Shown here in pieces: positions 26,001 through 34,866 of a stretch of 64,000 nucleotides of DNA. The DNA is from Amycolatopsis thermalba (GTDB lineage Bacteria > Actinomycetota > Actinomycetes > Mycobacteriales > Pseudonocardiaceae), in contig NZ_PQHW01000016.1 in assembly GCF_003385215.1 (NCBI RefSeq), positions 1 to 64,000 of the forward strand. Direction: 5' to 3'. Within the stretch, counting starts at the first letter, position 1; each line of letters begins with the position of its first letter. The position numbers and the translations under genes are program-made. The notes beneath the pieces were generated by a model, which was given only the letters and a program-made list of their open reading frames with translations, was not told the origin of the DNA and searched no databases.

Positions 26001-26020
26001 GATGCCCCAGTTTAGCGACG

Positions 26021-26422
26021 CTAAGAAGTCCTCGGGGGCACGCCGGGCTCGCGGCCGTCTTCGAGGATCTCCTTCAACCCCAGCGCCACGGCCTTGGCCG
26101 CGCGGGCTCGCCGGTCGAACTCGCGGCGCAGCCGGCGCGGGCTCATCTCCGCGGCCGGGCTCGCGCGCAGGAAGTAGTGCAGCAGCGTGCCGTCCAGCGT
26201 GCGCTCCAGCCAGACCTCCATCGTGCCGACCAGGGCGCCCCGGACCGTCCAGCGCAGCCCCTCGTCACCGCGGTCGGTGTAGACCTCGAGCACCAGGTCG
26301 GGCCAGTACCGCCGCCACGCGGCCGGATCGGCGAACACCGCCGCCACGGTGGCGGGCGGCACCGCGAGGAACGTCTCGTCGACGATGTCGATGCTGGGCG
26401 GCGCACCGTTGAGCGTGCTCAC
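26021..26422 (-). CDS. SRPBCC-like protein (Rv2186c position)
   Basis: 133 aa. IDIVDETFLAVPPATVAAVFADPAAWRRYWPDL is the first strand, helix and loop of an SRPBCC fold; WLERTLDGTLLHYFL is a later strand pair; the C-terminus is a basic helix (RREFDRRARAAKAVAL). It differs from the 147-aa relative in the same block. It lies head-to-head with fadD15. Possibly an acyl-binding helper. Confidence 0.72.
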   Translation of the reverse strand: MSTLNGAPPSIDIVDETFLAVPPATVAAVFADPAAWRRYWPDLVLEVYTDRGDEGLRWTVRGALVGTMEVWLERTLDGTLLHYFLRASPAAEMSPRRLRREFDRRARAAKAVALGLKEILEDGREPGVPPRTS

Positions 26423-26465
26423 GCCGAGCAGAATGTCATGCCCGTGTTACCGCCGGTCCGCCCCC

Positions 26466-26494
26466 TTGGTCGTAAGGTGTCACCGACGCTAAGT
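26466..26494 (+). promoter_or_regulatory. Predicted fadD15 promoter
   Basis: TTGGTC (26466-26471) and CTAAGT (26489-26494) are separated by 17 bp and lie about 42 bp before the GTG of fadD15. The intergenic to the divergent SRPBCC-like gene is 113 bp. Confidence 0.45.
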
Positions 26495-26535
26495 TGTGAC
26501 TGGCGAGTAACACCCCTGAACCACGGAGGTCCACC

Positions 26536-28332
26536 GTGCGCGAGTACAGCGCCCCGGCAGTGCAGCCGGTTGCCGATGACGAGAACCTCGCCGACATCGT
26601 GTGGGCGAACGCCGAGCGGTTCCCCGACGCGATCAGCTTCCGGCGCCAGGTGGACGGCTCGTGGCTGGACGTCACCGCCCGCGAGTTCGCCGCCCAGGTC
26701 ATCGGGATCGCCAAGGGCCTGGTCGAGGCCGGGATCGAGCGGGGTGACCGGGTCGGGCTGATGTCCAAGACCCGGTACGAGTGGACGCTGATCGACTTCG
26801 CCATCTGGGCCGCGGGCGCGGTCACCGTGCCGATCTACGACACGTCCTCGCCCGAGCAGGTCGCCTGGATCCTGTCCGACTCCGGCGCCAAGGGCGTCTT
26901 CGTGGAGACCAGCGAGCACCTGGCCGCCGTCGACGAGGTCCGCGACCGGCTGCCCGACCTGCGGTACACCTGGCAGATCGAGGCGGCCCGGCCCGCGGTG
27001 GACGAGCTGACCACGCTGGGCGCCGACGTCGCCGACGACACCGTGCACGAGCGGCGCCGCCTGGTGCGGGCCGGCGACCTGGCCACCATCGTGTACACCT
27101 CGGGCACCACCGGCCGCCCCAAGGGCGTCGAGCTGACCCACCGCAACCTGCTCGCCGAGATCCGGGCCGACATCAACGCCTTCCCGCAGCTGATGGAGCA
27201 GGGCAACTCGCTGCTGTGCTTCCTGCCGCTGGCGCACGTGCTGGCCCGCGCCATCGCCGTCACCGCCGTCACCGCGCGCGTCACGCTGGGCCACACCTCC
27301 GACGTCAAGAACCTGGTCGCCGATCTGGGCACGTTCCGGCCGACGTTCGTGGTGGCCGTGCCGCGCGTGTTCGAGAAGGTCTACAACGGCGCGAAGCAGA
27401 AGGCCCACTCCGAGGGCAAGGGCAAGATCTTCGACGCGGCCGAGCAGGTCGCGGTGTCCTACAGCGAGGCGCAGGACACCGGTGGCGCCGGGCTGGGGCT
27501 GAAGGCGCGGCACCTCCTGTTCGACAAGCTGGTCTACGGCAAGCTGCGGGCCGCGCTGGGCGGCCGCTGCATCGCCGCGGTGTCCGGTGGCGCGCCGCTG
27601 GGCGCCCGGCTGGCGCACTTCTTCCGCGGCATCGGCGTGCCGGTGTTCGAGGGCTACGGCCTGACCGAGACCTCGGCCGCGGCGAACGTGAACACCCAGG
27701 ACGCGTTCCGCGTCGGCACCGTGGGCCGCCCGGTGGCCGGCACCTCGGTGCGGATCGCCGACGACGGCGAGGTCCTGCTCAAGGGTGACGTCGTGTTCGG
27801 CGCCTACTTCAACAACGAGACCGCCACCAAGGAGGCGCTGGAGGACGGCTGGTTCCACACCGGCGACCTCGGCGAGCTCGACGACGACGGCTTCCTCAAG
27901 ATCACCGGGCGCAAGAAGGAGATCATCGTGACGGCGGGCGGCAAGAACGTCGCCCCGTCCGGCCTCGAGGACACCATGCGCGCCCACCCGCTGATCAGCC
28001 AGGCCATGGTGGTCGGCGACCAGCGCCCGTTCATCGCCGCGCTGATCACGATCGACGAGGAGTTCTTCCCGGCCTGGAAGTCGCAGAACGGCAAGCCCGC
28101 CGACGCCACGGTCGCCGACCTGGCGCAGGACCCGGACCTGATCGCGGCCGTGCAGGGCGCCGTGAACGAGGCGAACAAGCAGGTCTCGCACGCCGAGTCG
28201 ATCAAGAAGTTCGTCATCCTCGGCAACGACTTCACCGAGGCCGGCGGCGAGATCACGCCGAGCCTGAAGCTCAAGCGCAACGTGGTGACCAAGAACTACG
28301 CCACGTTCATCGAGAGCCTGTACCAGAAGTAA
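26536..28332 (+). CDS. fadD15: Long-chain acyl-CoA synthetase FadD15
   Basis: 598 aa. Adenylate-forming motifs: YTSGTTGRPKGVELTHRN (P-loop, about 190), GYGLTETSAA (about 375), WFHTGDLGELDDDGFLKITG (about 440) and RKKEIIVTAGGKNVAP; the catalytic Lys lies in the C-terminal domain around ITPSLKLKR. Activates long-chain fatty acids to CoA esters in the cytosol. GTG start 26536 with GGAGG five to six bases upstream. Close in length and motif order to FadD15 of mycobacteria (Rv2187). Confidence 0.88.
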   Translation: MREYSAPAVQPVADDENLADIVWANAERFPDAISFRRQVDGSWLDVTAREFAAQVIGIAKGLVEAGIERGDRVGLMSKTRYEWTLIDFAIWAAGAVTVPIYDTSSPEQVAWILSDSGAKGVFVETSEHLAAVDEVRDRLPDLRYTWQIEAARPAVDELTTLGADVADDTVHERRRLVRAGDLATIVYTSGTTGRPKGVELTHRNLLAEIRADINAFPQLMEQGNSLLCFLPLAHVLARAIAVTAVTARVTLGHTSDVKNLVADLGTFRPTFVVAVPRVFEKVYNGAKQKAHSEGKGKIFDAAEQVAVSYSEAQDTGGAGLGLKARHLLFDKLVYGKLRAALGGRCIAAVSGGAPLGARLAHFFRGIGVPVFEGYGLTETSAAANVNTQDAFRVGTVGRPVAGTSVRIADDGEVLLKGDVVFGAYFNNETATKEALEDGWFHTGDLGELDDDGFLKITGRKKEIIVTAGGKNVAPSGLEDTMRAHPLISQAMVVGDQRPFIAALITIDEEFFPAWKSQNGKPADATVADLAQDPDLIAAVQGAVNEANKQVSHAESIKKFVILGNDFTEAGGEITPSLKLKRNVVTKNYATFIESLYQK

Positions 28333-28347
28333 CGAGACTACTACGCT

Positions 28348-29130
28348 GTGTCAGTGCTGCACGATCACCGGTGCTGGGCCTTCGAGTCCGCCGACGAGTT
28401 CCGGGCCCGCGCGCGGGAGTTCCTGCGCGACGGGCTCGCCCAGGGCACGCAGGTCTGGTTCGTCGCGCCCGGCGAGCCCGAGCTCGACGGGCTGGACGAG
28501 GCGTTGCGCACCGGCGCCGCGCGCGTCGTCTCGCTGGACGACACCTACGCCGTGGGCACGGTGGTCGATCCGGACGAGCAGACCCGCAGCTACGCCGAGG
28601 CGACCGAGGCCGCGCTCGCGGCGGGTTACACCGGGTTGCGGGTCGCCGCGGACTGCACGACGCTGGTGGCCACACCCGAGCAGCTGGACGCGTTCGCGCG
28701 GTACGAGCACACGGTGGACCGGTACGCGGCCGCGGGGACGTTCTCGGCGATGTGCGGGTACGACCGCGGCCGGGTCGACGACGAGGCGGTGGCGAGGGTG
28801 GCGTGCCTGCACCCGGTGGGCAACGCCGATCCCGGGTTCCGGCTGTTCGGCTCGGCTTCGGCGGCGGCCGCGCTCGCCGGGGAACTGGACCTCTACACCG
28901 AACAGCTGCTGGCCGAGGCGTTGCGGCGGGCGAACCCGCGGCCGGGCGACGGCCGTCTGGTGCTCGACGTGAGCAGTCTGCGGTTCGCCGACTACCGGAG
29001 CCTGACCCGGCTGGCCGAGCACGCCGCGAGCGAGGGTGCGACACTGGTGTTGCGCGATCCCTCGCCGGCCGTCACCCGCCTGGTCGAAGTGCTGGGGCTG
29101 CCGTCGGTGCGGGTGGAGGGGGCCGCGTGA
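28348..29130 (+). CDS. MEDS-STAS signalling protein
   Basis: 260 aa. Residues about 1-160 are a MEDS (DcmR-like sensory) domain: FESADEFRARAREFLRDGLAQGTQVWFV and ADCTTLVATPEQLDAFARYEHTVDRY. Residues about 170-255 form a STAS domain (RLVLDVSSLRFADYRSLTRL), although the classical phosphorylatable DS is replaced by SLRFADYRS. Start is GTG 28348 or the GTG six bases later. Its stop overlaps the next gene (GTGA), so the pair is translationally coupled: a sensory anti-anti-sigma-like partner of the kinase protein. Confidence 0.8.
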   Translation: MSVLHDHRCWAFESADEFRARAREFLRDGLAQGTQVWFVAPGEPELDGLDEALRTGAARVVSLDDTYAVGTVVDPDEQTRSYAEATEAALAAGYTGLRVAADCTTLVATPEQLDAFARYEHTVDRYAAAGTFSAMCGYDRGRVDDEAVARVACLHPVGNADPGFRLFGSASAAAALAGELDLYTEQLLAEALRRANPRPGDGRLVLDVSSLRFADYRSLTRLAEHAASEGATLVLRDPSPAVTRLVEVLGLPSVRVEGAA

Positions 29131-30032
29131 CCGCGTTCGTGCACCCCGCCTTGTTCTACCGCTCCGACGCGGAATACCTGGACGCGCTCGTCCCCTTCGT
29201 CACCGACGGTCTCGCGCGGCGGGAACCGGTCGCGGTGGCCGTGCCCGGCGACCGGCTGCGGGTGCTGCGCCCGGCGGTCGGCAGTGACGACGTGCTGTGG
29301 CTGGACATGAACGAGGCCGGCCGCAACCCGGGCCGGATCATCCCGACGGTGCTGCGCCGGTTCGCCGACGCCCACCCGGACCGGCACGTGCGCATCATCG
29401 GCGAACCGATCTGGGCCGGTCGCTCGGCCACCGAGTACCCGGCGTGCGCGCAGCACGAGGCGCTGATCAACCACGCGTTCACCGGCCGGGACGTCACGAT
29501 CGTGTGCCCCTACGACACGGTGGCCCTGGAGCCGGACGTGGTCGCCGACGCCAGGGCGACGCACCCGGAGGTGTGGGAGGCGTCGCGGCGGTACGTCAGC
29601 GGGGAGTACGCGCCGGACGACGTCGTGGCGCGCTACAACCAGCCGGTGCCCGCGGCGGCGCCGGTCGCGTTCGCGGTGACCGCCGACGCGGAGGTCCGGC
29701 AGGCCCGGCGCTGGGCGGCCGAGCAGGCGCGACGCCTCGGCCTGGACGACGACCGGGTGCCGGATCTGGAGCTGATCGTCACCGAGCTGGTGACCAACAG
29801 CCTGCGCCACGCCGGCGGCTCGTGCCGGGTCGAACTGTGGCCCGCGGACGGCCACGTGTGCTGCGCCGTCCACGACGACGGTCACCTGGCGGACCCCCTG
29901 GCCGGACGACGCCCGCGCCCGCACGGCGAGCCGGGCGGGCGGGGCCTGCTGATGGTGCACCAGCTGGCCGACCTGGTGCGCACGTACACCCAGCCCGGCC
30001 GGACGACGCAGTACGCGCTGCTGCGCTTGTAG
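29127..30032 (+). CDS. MEDS-HATPase (anti-sigma/RsbW-like kinase)
   Basis: 301 aa. N-terminal MEDS domain (LFYRSDAEYLDALVPFVTDGL; ADAHPDRHVRIIGEP; CAQHEALINHAF). C-terminal GHKL ATPase of the RsbW/serine-kinase type: N-box ELIVTELVTNSLRHAGG, G1 box VHDDGHLADP, G2 box GGRGLLMVHQLADLV. No His phosphorylation domain, so it is a Ser/Thr-type anti-sigma kinase, probably acting on a STAS partner. GTG start overlaps the preceding stop. No sigma factor is adjacent, so the target is likely elsewhere. Confidence 0.82.
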   Translation: MTAFVHPALFYRSDAEYLDALVPFVTDGLARREPVAVAVPGDRLRVLRPAVGSDDVLWLDMNEAGRNPGRIIPTVLRRFADAHPDRHVRIIGEPIWAGRSATEYPACAQHEALINHAFTGRDVTIVCPYDTVALEPDVVADARATHPEVWEASRRYVSGEYAPDDVVARYNQPVPAAAPVAFAVTADAEVRQARRWAAEQARRLGLDDDRVPDLELIVTELVTNSLRHAGGSCRVELWPADGHVCCAVHDDGHLADPLAGRRPRPHGEPGGRGLLMVHQLADLVRTYTQPGRTTQYALLRL

Positions 30033-30286
30033 CCGGCGCGGCGATGGTGCAGGCGGTGCACCGCGCCCGCCGCCGCGCGCCACCTCGGGCCGCAGCCGGC
30101 CGCCGGCAAGGCGGTCACCCCACCGCTGCACGCCGCCGGTGAACCCAGCGGCACCGGCCGCGATGGCAAGCGCTCCGCCGCGCACGCCGCCCGCGAGCGC
30201 TGCCGAGCACCGCCGCGCGCACGGGCATCCCGATGGGATCCGCGCTCGCGCCGGCCGGGCACCATCCCGACGCACGCCGCCGGTGG
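30033..30286. other. Intergenic with hairpin, no gene
   Basis: A 254-bp region between the 3' ends of convergent genes. It contains the hairpin at 30046-30062 and otherwise GC-rich sequence without conserved frame or RBS. Confidence 0.4.
30046..30062. terminator. Possible terminator after the MEDS operon
   Basis: GGTGCA (30046-30051) and TGCACC (30057-30062) with a 5-nt loop; outer GGCGC and GCGCC segments can extend the stem with a bulge. It starts 14 bp past the stop at 30032. No T-run follows. Confidence 0.4.
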
Positions 30287-30787
30287 TCACAGCGGTGTCA
30301 GCGCGGCGATCTTCCACGTACCGTCCACTTTGCGCGCCGTCACCGACAGCGCCGCCGACGACGAGGTCTGCTGGCCCGTCGTGGTGTTGAGCGTCTGCTG
30401 CTCCAGGAACGCCAGCACCCGCGCCGTGCCGCCGCTCAGGTCCTGCACCCCCAGGGACGCCACCGTCGTCGTGCGGATCAGCTTCTGCGCGGCCGCCTGC
30501 TCCTGCGCCGCCGCGAAGGTGTCCTGGTACTGGGCCACCGCCTCGTCGACCAGGACCATCGCCGCGGCGCGCTCGGTTCGCGCCAGGTTGCCGTAGTCGT
30601 AGGAAAACACCGCCTTCAGGGCCGCGCTGATCTGCTCCGCCGCCTCCGTCGTCGCCGGTGCGTCCGCGAGCGCGGCGTTCGGCGTGTGCCACCGGCCGGC
30701 CTGCACCGCGGCCCACCCGGCGAACCCGCCGGCCAGCACGATCACCGCCGTGAGCACCGACACCCACGTCGCCACGCGGGGAGTCAC
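30287..30787 (-). CDS. mam4B: Mce-associated membrane protein Mam4B
   Basis: 166 aa. One N-terminal TM segment (TWVSVLTAVIVLAGGFAGWA, about 7-26) followed by an NTF2-like mam domain: FSYDYGNLARTERAAAMVLVDEAV and ARKVDGTWKIAALTPL at the end. Mam proteins stabilise the Mce importer. Last gene of the operon; GTG start overlaps the mam4A stop. Same place as Rv3492c in the mce4 locus. Confidence 0.82.
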   Translation of the reverse strand: MTPRVATWVSVLTAVIVLAGGFAGWAAVQAGRWHTPNAALADAPATTEAAEQISAALKAVFSYDYGNLARTERAAAMVLVDEAVAQYQDTFAAAQEQAAAQKLIRTTTVASLGVQDLSGGTARVLAFLEQQTLNTTTGQQTSSSAALSVTARKVDGTWKIAALTPL

Positions 30788-31260
30788 GACGACCCCTGCA
30801 CGGACGTGATCTTCCACGTCCCGCCGGCCCGCGCCACGTCCGCCGTCAGATGGCTGCGGCCCGGCTTCGGCTCGCCGCCACCGGAGGCGATCGACACGTC
30901 CAGCACCGCGATCACCCGCGCCGCGTCACCCGTCAGCTCCGTCACGGCGATCTGCCGCAGCGACGCCGTCGCCACCAGTTTCGCCGCCGTGGCCCGGTCC
31001 ACCTGCCCCTGCCGGTCCCCGCTCAGCGACGTGCCCAGCTGCCCGCTCGTCACCGCGATCCACCGGTCCAGCGCGGCGCCGGCCTCGCGGTAGTCGATCG
31101 TGTTCAACGCGACCAGCGCATCGCCCGCGGCCGCGATCACCGCGTCCCGGTCCCGGGCACGCACCAGCCCGTCGTCGTGCGCCGCGCTCCACCAGCTCCA
31201 CCCGAACCACGCCGCGGCCAGCACCGCGACCGCCGCCAGCGCGCCCAGCAACCGCGTCAT
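30784..31260 (-). CDS. mam4A: Mce-associated membrane protein Mam4A
   Basis: 158 aa with an N-terminal TM segment (LLGALAAVAVLAAAWFGWSWW) and a mam domain (LVALNTIDYREAGAALDRWIAV; AGGTWKITSVQG). ATG overlaps the mce4F stop by four bases and its stop overlaps mam4B, so it is tightly coupled. Equivalent to Rv3493c by position. Confidence 0.82.
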   Translation of the reverse strand: MTRLLGALAAVAVLAAAWFGWSWWSAAHDDGLVRARDRDAVIAAAGDALVALNTIDYREAGAALDRWIAVTSGQLGTSLSGDRQGQVDRATAAKLVATASLRQIAVTELTGDAARVIAVLDVSIASGGGEPKPGRSHLTADVARAGGTWKITSVQGSS

Positions 31261-32495
31261 CCCGGCAGCCCCAGCAGCTGCCCGAGCGAGCTCGCGGTCC
31301 CGCTGACCAGTCCCAGCACCCCCGGCAGCTGAGGCGACGAGGACTGCTCCGGCGCGGGCGCGGGGCCGGACGGCTTCGCCGGGTTGACCGGCTTGCCCGC
31401 GTACGGCGCGTTCTGCGCGCCCCGCACGCCCGTCGCGCTGCCCGGCGGTTCGGCGCAGTACGCCTGCCGGTTCGCCGGGACCTCGCGGGTGTCGTTCGCC
31501 GGACGCTGCTGCGTCGTCTCGTAGCCCTTGGTGCACGAGTGCGGGTCGAAGAAGTTCAGCACCAGCCCGAGGTGCCCCTCGCCGTTGGACCACACCGACC
31601 GGGTGAACGCCGAGATCACCGGGTAGGCCACCAGCAGCTCCTCGATCGCGTCCGTGCGCACCGAGGTGATCTGCGCGGTGGTGAGCAGGTTCGCGATCAG
31701 CACGCCGAGGTCGGTGCCGGAGGTCGCGAGGATCGTGTCCAGGTCCCGCGCGAGCCCGGGCGTGGTGTCGATGACCTTCCGCAGGTCCGGGTCGGCGCCC
31801 TTGAGCTGCTCGGCGATCGTGCGCAGCCCGGTCGCCATCGACGTGATGGTGTCGGCCTGCCGCTGCTGGGTGTCCAGCACGGTCCGGCCGTCCGCGAGCA
31901 GCCGCGTGGTCTGCGGCAGGTTCTCCGTCGCGGTGGTGGTGAACGAGTTCGCGGTGTCGAGCAGCTGTTGCAGGTCGTGGCCGCTGCCCGCGAACGCGTC
32001 GTAGGTCTCGTCCACGACCGTCTTCAGCGACTGCGTGTCCACACTGGACACGAGCCGGTCGAGGTTGGCCAGCACGGTGTCCGGCGACAGCGGGATGGCC
32101 GTGCGGTCGCTGGTGATCACCGACCCGTCCGCCAGGTAGGGCCCGTCCTCGTGCTTGGGCCGCAGGTCGACGTACTGCTCCCCGACCGCCGACCGGGTCG
32201 CCACGACGGCCTCGGTGTCGGCCGGGATCTTCTCGTCGGAGGTGATGTCCAGGTCGACCGCGACCCCCTCCTCGGTCAGGTGCAGCTTCGTCACGCGCCC
32301 GACCGCGACCCCGCGGTAGGTCACCTCGGCGCCTTCGAAGATCCCGCCCGACTCGGTCAGGTTCGCCGTCACCAGGTAACCGCTGGTGCCGAACAGCCGG
32401 CCCAGCCCGGCGTACTCGCCGCCGGCGTAACCGACCGACGCGAGCGCGATCAGCAGGAACGCGATCAGCTGGAGCCGGTGCTTGCGCGTGATCAC
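31257..32495 (-). CDS. mce4F: Mce4F: MCE protein of the sterol importer
   Basis: 412 aa. One TM segment (about 8-25, LIAFLLIALASVGYAGG), then the MCE/MlaD domain around residues 36-118 with the G-EVTYRGVAVGRV core and VDLRPKHEDGPYL, then a long helical coiled region (about 150-290). The C-terminus is Pro/Ser-rich. Six such subunits assemble a channel for sterol passage. GTG start overlaps the mce4E stop. The Cys in FDPHSCTKGYE and QAYCAEPP may form a disulfide. Confidence 0.85.
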   Translation of the reverse strand: MITRKHRLQLIAFLLIALASVGYAGGEYAGLGRLFGTSGYLVTANLTESGGIFEGAEVTYRGVAVGRVTKLHLTEEGVAVDLDITSDEKIPADTEAVVATRSAVGEQYVDLRPKHEDGPYLADGSVITSDRTAIPLSPDTVLANLDRLVSSVDTQSLKTVVDETYDAFAGSGHDLQQLLDTANSFTTTATENLPQTTRLLADGRTVLDTQQRQADTITSMATGLRTIAEQLKGADPDLRKVIDTTPGLARDLDTILATSGTDLGVLIANLLTTAQITSVRTDAIEELLVAYPVISAFTRSVWSNGEGHLGLVLNFFDPHSCTKGYETTQQRPANDTREVPANRQAYCAEPPGSATGVRGAQNAPYAGKPVNPAKPSGPAPAPEQSSSPQLPGVLGLVSGTASSLGQLLGLPG

Positions 32496-33682
32496 GGCGT
32501 TCCTCCGAGCAGGTTGCCGAGCAGGTCGGACAGCCCCGGCAGCAGGCCGGTCGCCGGCTGCGGCTGGGTCTGGGCCCCCGACGTGCCCAGCTGCGGCTGC
32601 GGGATCGGCAGCGGCGGCGCCGTGGCCTGCGTGCCGGTGACGTTGTTGCTCGGCAGCTGGATCGACGGGAACTTGCCGGAGTTGGCGATGTTCTGGAAGA
32701 TCGCGTCCAGGTTGAGGTCCAGCCGCGCGGTGACGTTCGCGTAGTCGCCCTTGACCACGTCACCGGCCACGTCGGGCAGCGGGTAGGTCGGCAGGATCTT
32801 CAGCGCCTCCGGCAGGTCCGTGCCCGCTTCGGCCAGTTTGGACAGGGTGGGCGCGAGCGCCCGCAGGTCCGCCAGCAGCGACTCCCGGCTGGCGTTGATC
32901 GTGTCCACGGCCACCCCGGAGAGCCGGTCGAGCGACTGCAGCATCCCGACGAGCTGGTCCCGCTGCTGGGTCACCACGGCCATGCCGGGCGCGAGATCGT
33001 CCAGGGCGGTGGTCAGGTTCGCGGTCTGCGCGACCAGCGTGCCGGACAGCCGGTTGAGCCCGTCGATGGCCCGGATGATCTCCGACTTCTGCCCGTCCAG
33101 TTCGGTCGCGATCCGGTCCACCCGCGCCAGCAGCGCCCGGATCTCCGCCTCGTTGCCGGTGAGCGCGTGGTTCAGCTCGCGGGTGATGTCGGCCAGCTGG
33201 TTGACGCCGCCGCCGTTGAGCAGCAGCGACAGCGCGCCCAGCACCTCCTCCACCTCGGGGTTGCGGTTGGTGCGGGTCAGCGGGATCACCGAGCCCTCAC
33301 GCAACGTCCCGGCCGCCGGTTCCCCGGCCGGCTCGGCGAGCTGCACGAACTTCTCCCCCAGCAGGCTCGACTGGCGCAGCTGGGCGAAGGAGTTCTCCGG
33401 CATCTTCAGGTCGCCGTTGAGGCTCATGGTGACGATCGCCGACTTCGTGTCCGGCGCCAGCGTGATGGTGTCGACCCGGCCGATCGGCACGTCGTTGACC
33501 TTCACCGCGGCCTGCGGGACGAGGTCGAGCACGTCGGCGAACTGCGCGGTGATCCGGTACGGGTGGTCGCCGAGGTCCGCCCCGCCCGGCAGCGGCGTGT
33601 TGTACAGCCCGGAGAAGCCGGCCGTCCCGCAGCCGGCCACCAGCAGCAGCACCCCGCTCAGCACCCCGGTCAGCCGCCTCAC
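32492..33682 (-). CDS. mce4E: Mce4E: lipoprotein MCE subunit
   Basis: 396 aa. A lipobox, VLLLVAGCGTAG, gives a predicted lipid-modified Cys at residue 18. The MCE domain (VKVNDVPIGRVDTITLAPDT; RQSSLLGEKFVQLAEP) is at about 40-125, then helices to residue 330 and a Pro/Gln-rich end. The E position in an Mce operon is normally the lipoprotein, supporting the naming. GTG start overlaps the mce4D stop. Confidence 0.87.
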   Translation of the reverse strand: MRRLTGVLSGVLLLVAGCGTAGFSGLYNTPLPGGADLGDHPYRITAQFADVLDLVPQAAVKVNDVPIGRVDTITLAPDTKSAIVTMSLNGDLKMPENSFAQLRQSSLLGEKFVQLAEPAGEPAAGTLREGSVIPLTRTNRNPEVEEVLGALSLLLNGGGVNQLADITRELNHALTGNEAEIRALLARVDRIATELDGQKSEIIRAIDGLNRLSGTLVAQTANLTTALDDLAPGMAVVTQQRDQLVGMLQSLDRLSGVAVDTINASRESLLADLRALAPTLSKLAEAGTDLPEALKILPTYPLPDVAGDVVKGDYANVTARLDLNLDAIFQNIANSGKFPSIQLPSNNVTGTQATAPPLPIPQPQLGTSGAQTQPQPATGLLPGLSDLLGNLLGGTP

Positions 33683-34866
33683 GACCCGGCCTCCGGGATG
33701 TCGACCAGCGGCAGCAGGGGCAGCGGCGGCAGCTTGCCGCTGTTGATGTCGGCCAGCAGCTGCGGGATCGACGGCACCTTCGCGATGCCCTCGACCACCG
33801 GGGCGATCGCCTCGCACACGTCGCTGACCGTGGTCGGCAGCCCGACCGGCGTGGACGCCTTGATCAGCCGGCACAGCGTGGTGATCAGCGGGTTGGTGAA
33901 CTCGTTGGCGTTGTAGCGGATCGCGATGCTGCCCGACGCCGCGTCGTAGGAGTTGATGAAGTTCGTCATGCCGGTCGGGCCGACGTCGAGCACCTCGGCC
34001 AGCGCCGCCCGCTGGTCCACCAGCACCTGCGTGATGCTCGCCAGCTTGTCCACATTGGACGTCAGCAGGTCCTTGTTCTCCGCCACGAAGCTCTGCACGT
34101 CGCCGAGCGAGGAGCCGAGGGCGGCCAGCGCGGCGCTGACGTCGTCGGAGTCCTCGGCGAGGAAGCCGGTGACGTTGCCCAGCCGCTGGTAGAACTCGTT
34201 GAGCTGCGCGTCGCTGCCGGCCAGCGCGGTGGTGAACGACTGCAGGTTCCGCACGGTGCCGAACAGGTCGTCCTTGGAGTTGTCCAGGGTGCGCGACAGG
34301 TTCGCCAGCTCGGTGACGGTGCTGTTGAGGTTCAGCCCGTTGCCGTCGAGGTTGGCCGCGGCGGTGTCCAGCAGATCGGACAGCGCCCCGTTGGCGTTGG
34401 CGCCGTTGGGGCCCAGGCTGGTGGAGAGCTCGTCCAGCGTGCCGTAGAGGTCGTCCAGCTCCATCGGCGTCGCGGTGCGCTCCCGCGGGATCACGGCGCC
34501 GGACGCCATCACCGGGCCGCTGTCGTAGGCCGGGGTGAGCTGCACGTACCGGTCGCTGACCAGGCTGGGCGCGACCACCACGGCACCCGCGTCGGCGGGG
34601 ATCTGCACGTCGTCGTCGACCCGCATGTCCACGCGCACCACGGCACCTTCCGGGGTGACCCCGGTGATCTCGCCGACCTGCACGCCGAGCACCCGCACCG
34701 ACGATCCGGCGTAGAGGCCGACGGTCTTGTCGAACAGCGCGGAGATCCGCGTGCCGCCGGTGTCCCGGAACACCAGGAACAGCCCGGCGGTCACGAGCAG
34801 CGCGACCACGCACCCGGTCGCGACCCAGCGGTAGACGCCGCGCGAGGCACGGCTGTCGAGCGTCAT
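33679..34866 (-). CDS. mce4D: Mce4D: MCE protein
   Basis: 395 aa. TM segment WVATGCVVALLVTAGLFLVF near the N-terminus, MCE domain (GLYAGSSVRVLGVQVGEITG; APSLVSDRYVQLTPAYDSG) at about 45-125, and long helical region with repeated LA and NL heptad-like pattern. Cys residues at the C-terminal NEFTNPLITTLCRL and VSDVCEAI. Overlaps mce4E and mce4C by four bases at each end. Confidence 0.85.
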   Translation of the reverse strand: MTLDSRASRGVYRWVATGCVVALLVTAGLFLVFRDTGGTRISALFDKTVGLYAGSSVRVLGVQVGEITGVTPEGAVVRVDMRVDDDVQIPADAGAVVVAPSLVSDRYVQLTPAYDSGPVMASGAVIPRERTATPMELDDLYGTLDELSTSLGPNGANANGALSDLLDTAAANLDGNGLNLNSTVTELANLSRTLDNSKDDLFGTVRNLQSFTTALAGSDAQLNEFYQRLGNVTGFLAEDSDDVSAALAALGSSLGDVQSFVAENKDLLTSNVDKLASITQVLVDQRAALAEVLDVGPTGMTNFINSYDAASGSIAIRYNANEFTNPLITTLCRLIKASTPVGLPTTVSDVCEAIAPVVEGIAKVPSIPQLLADINSGKLPPLPLLPLVDIPEAGS

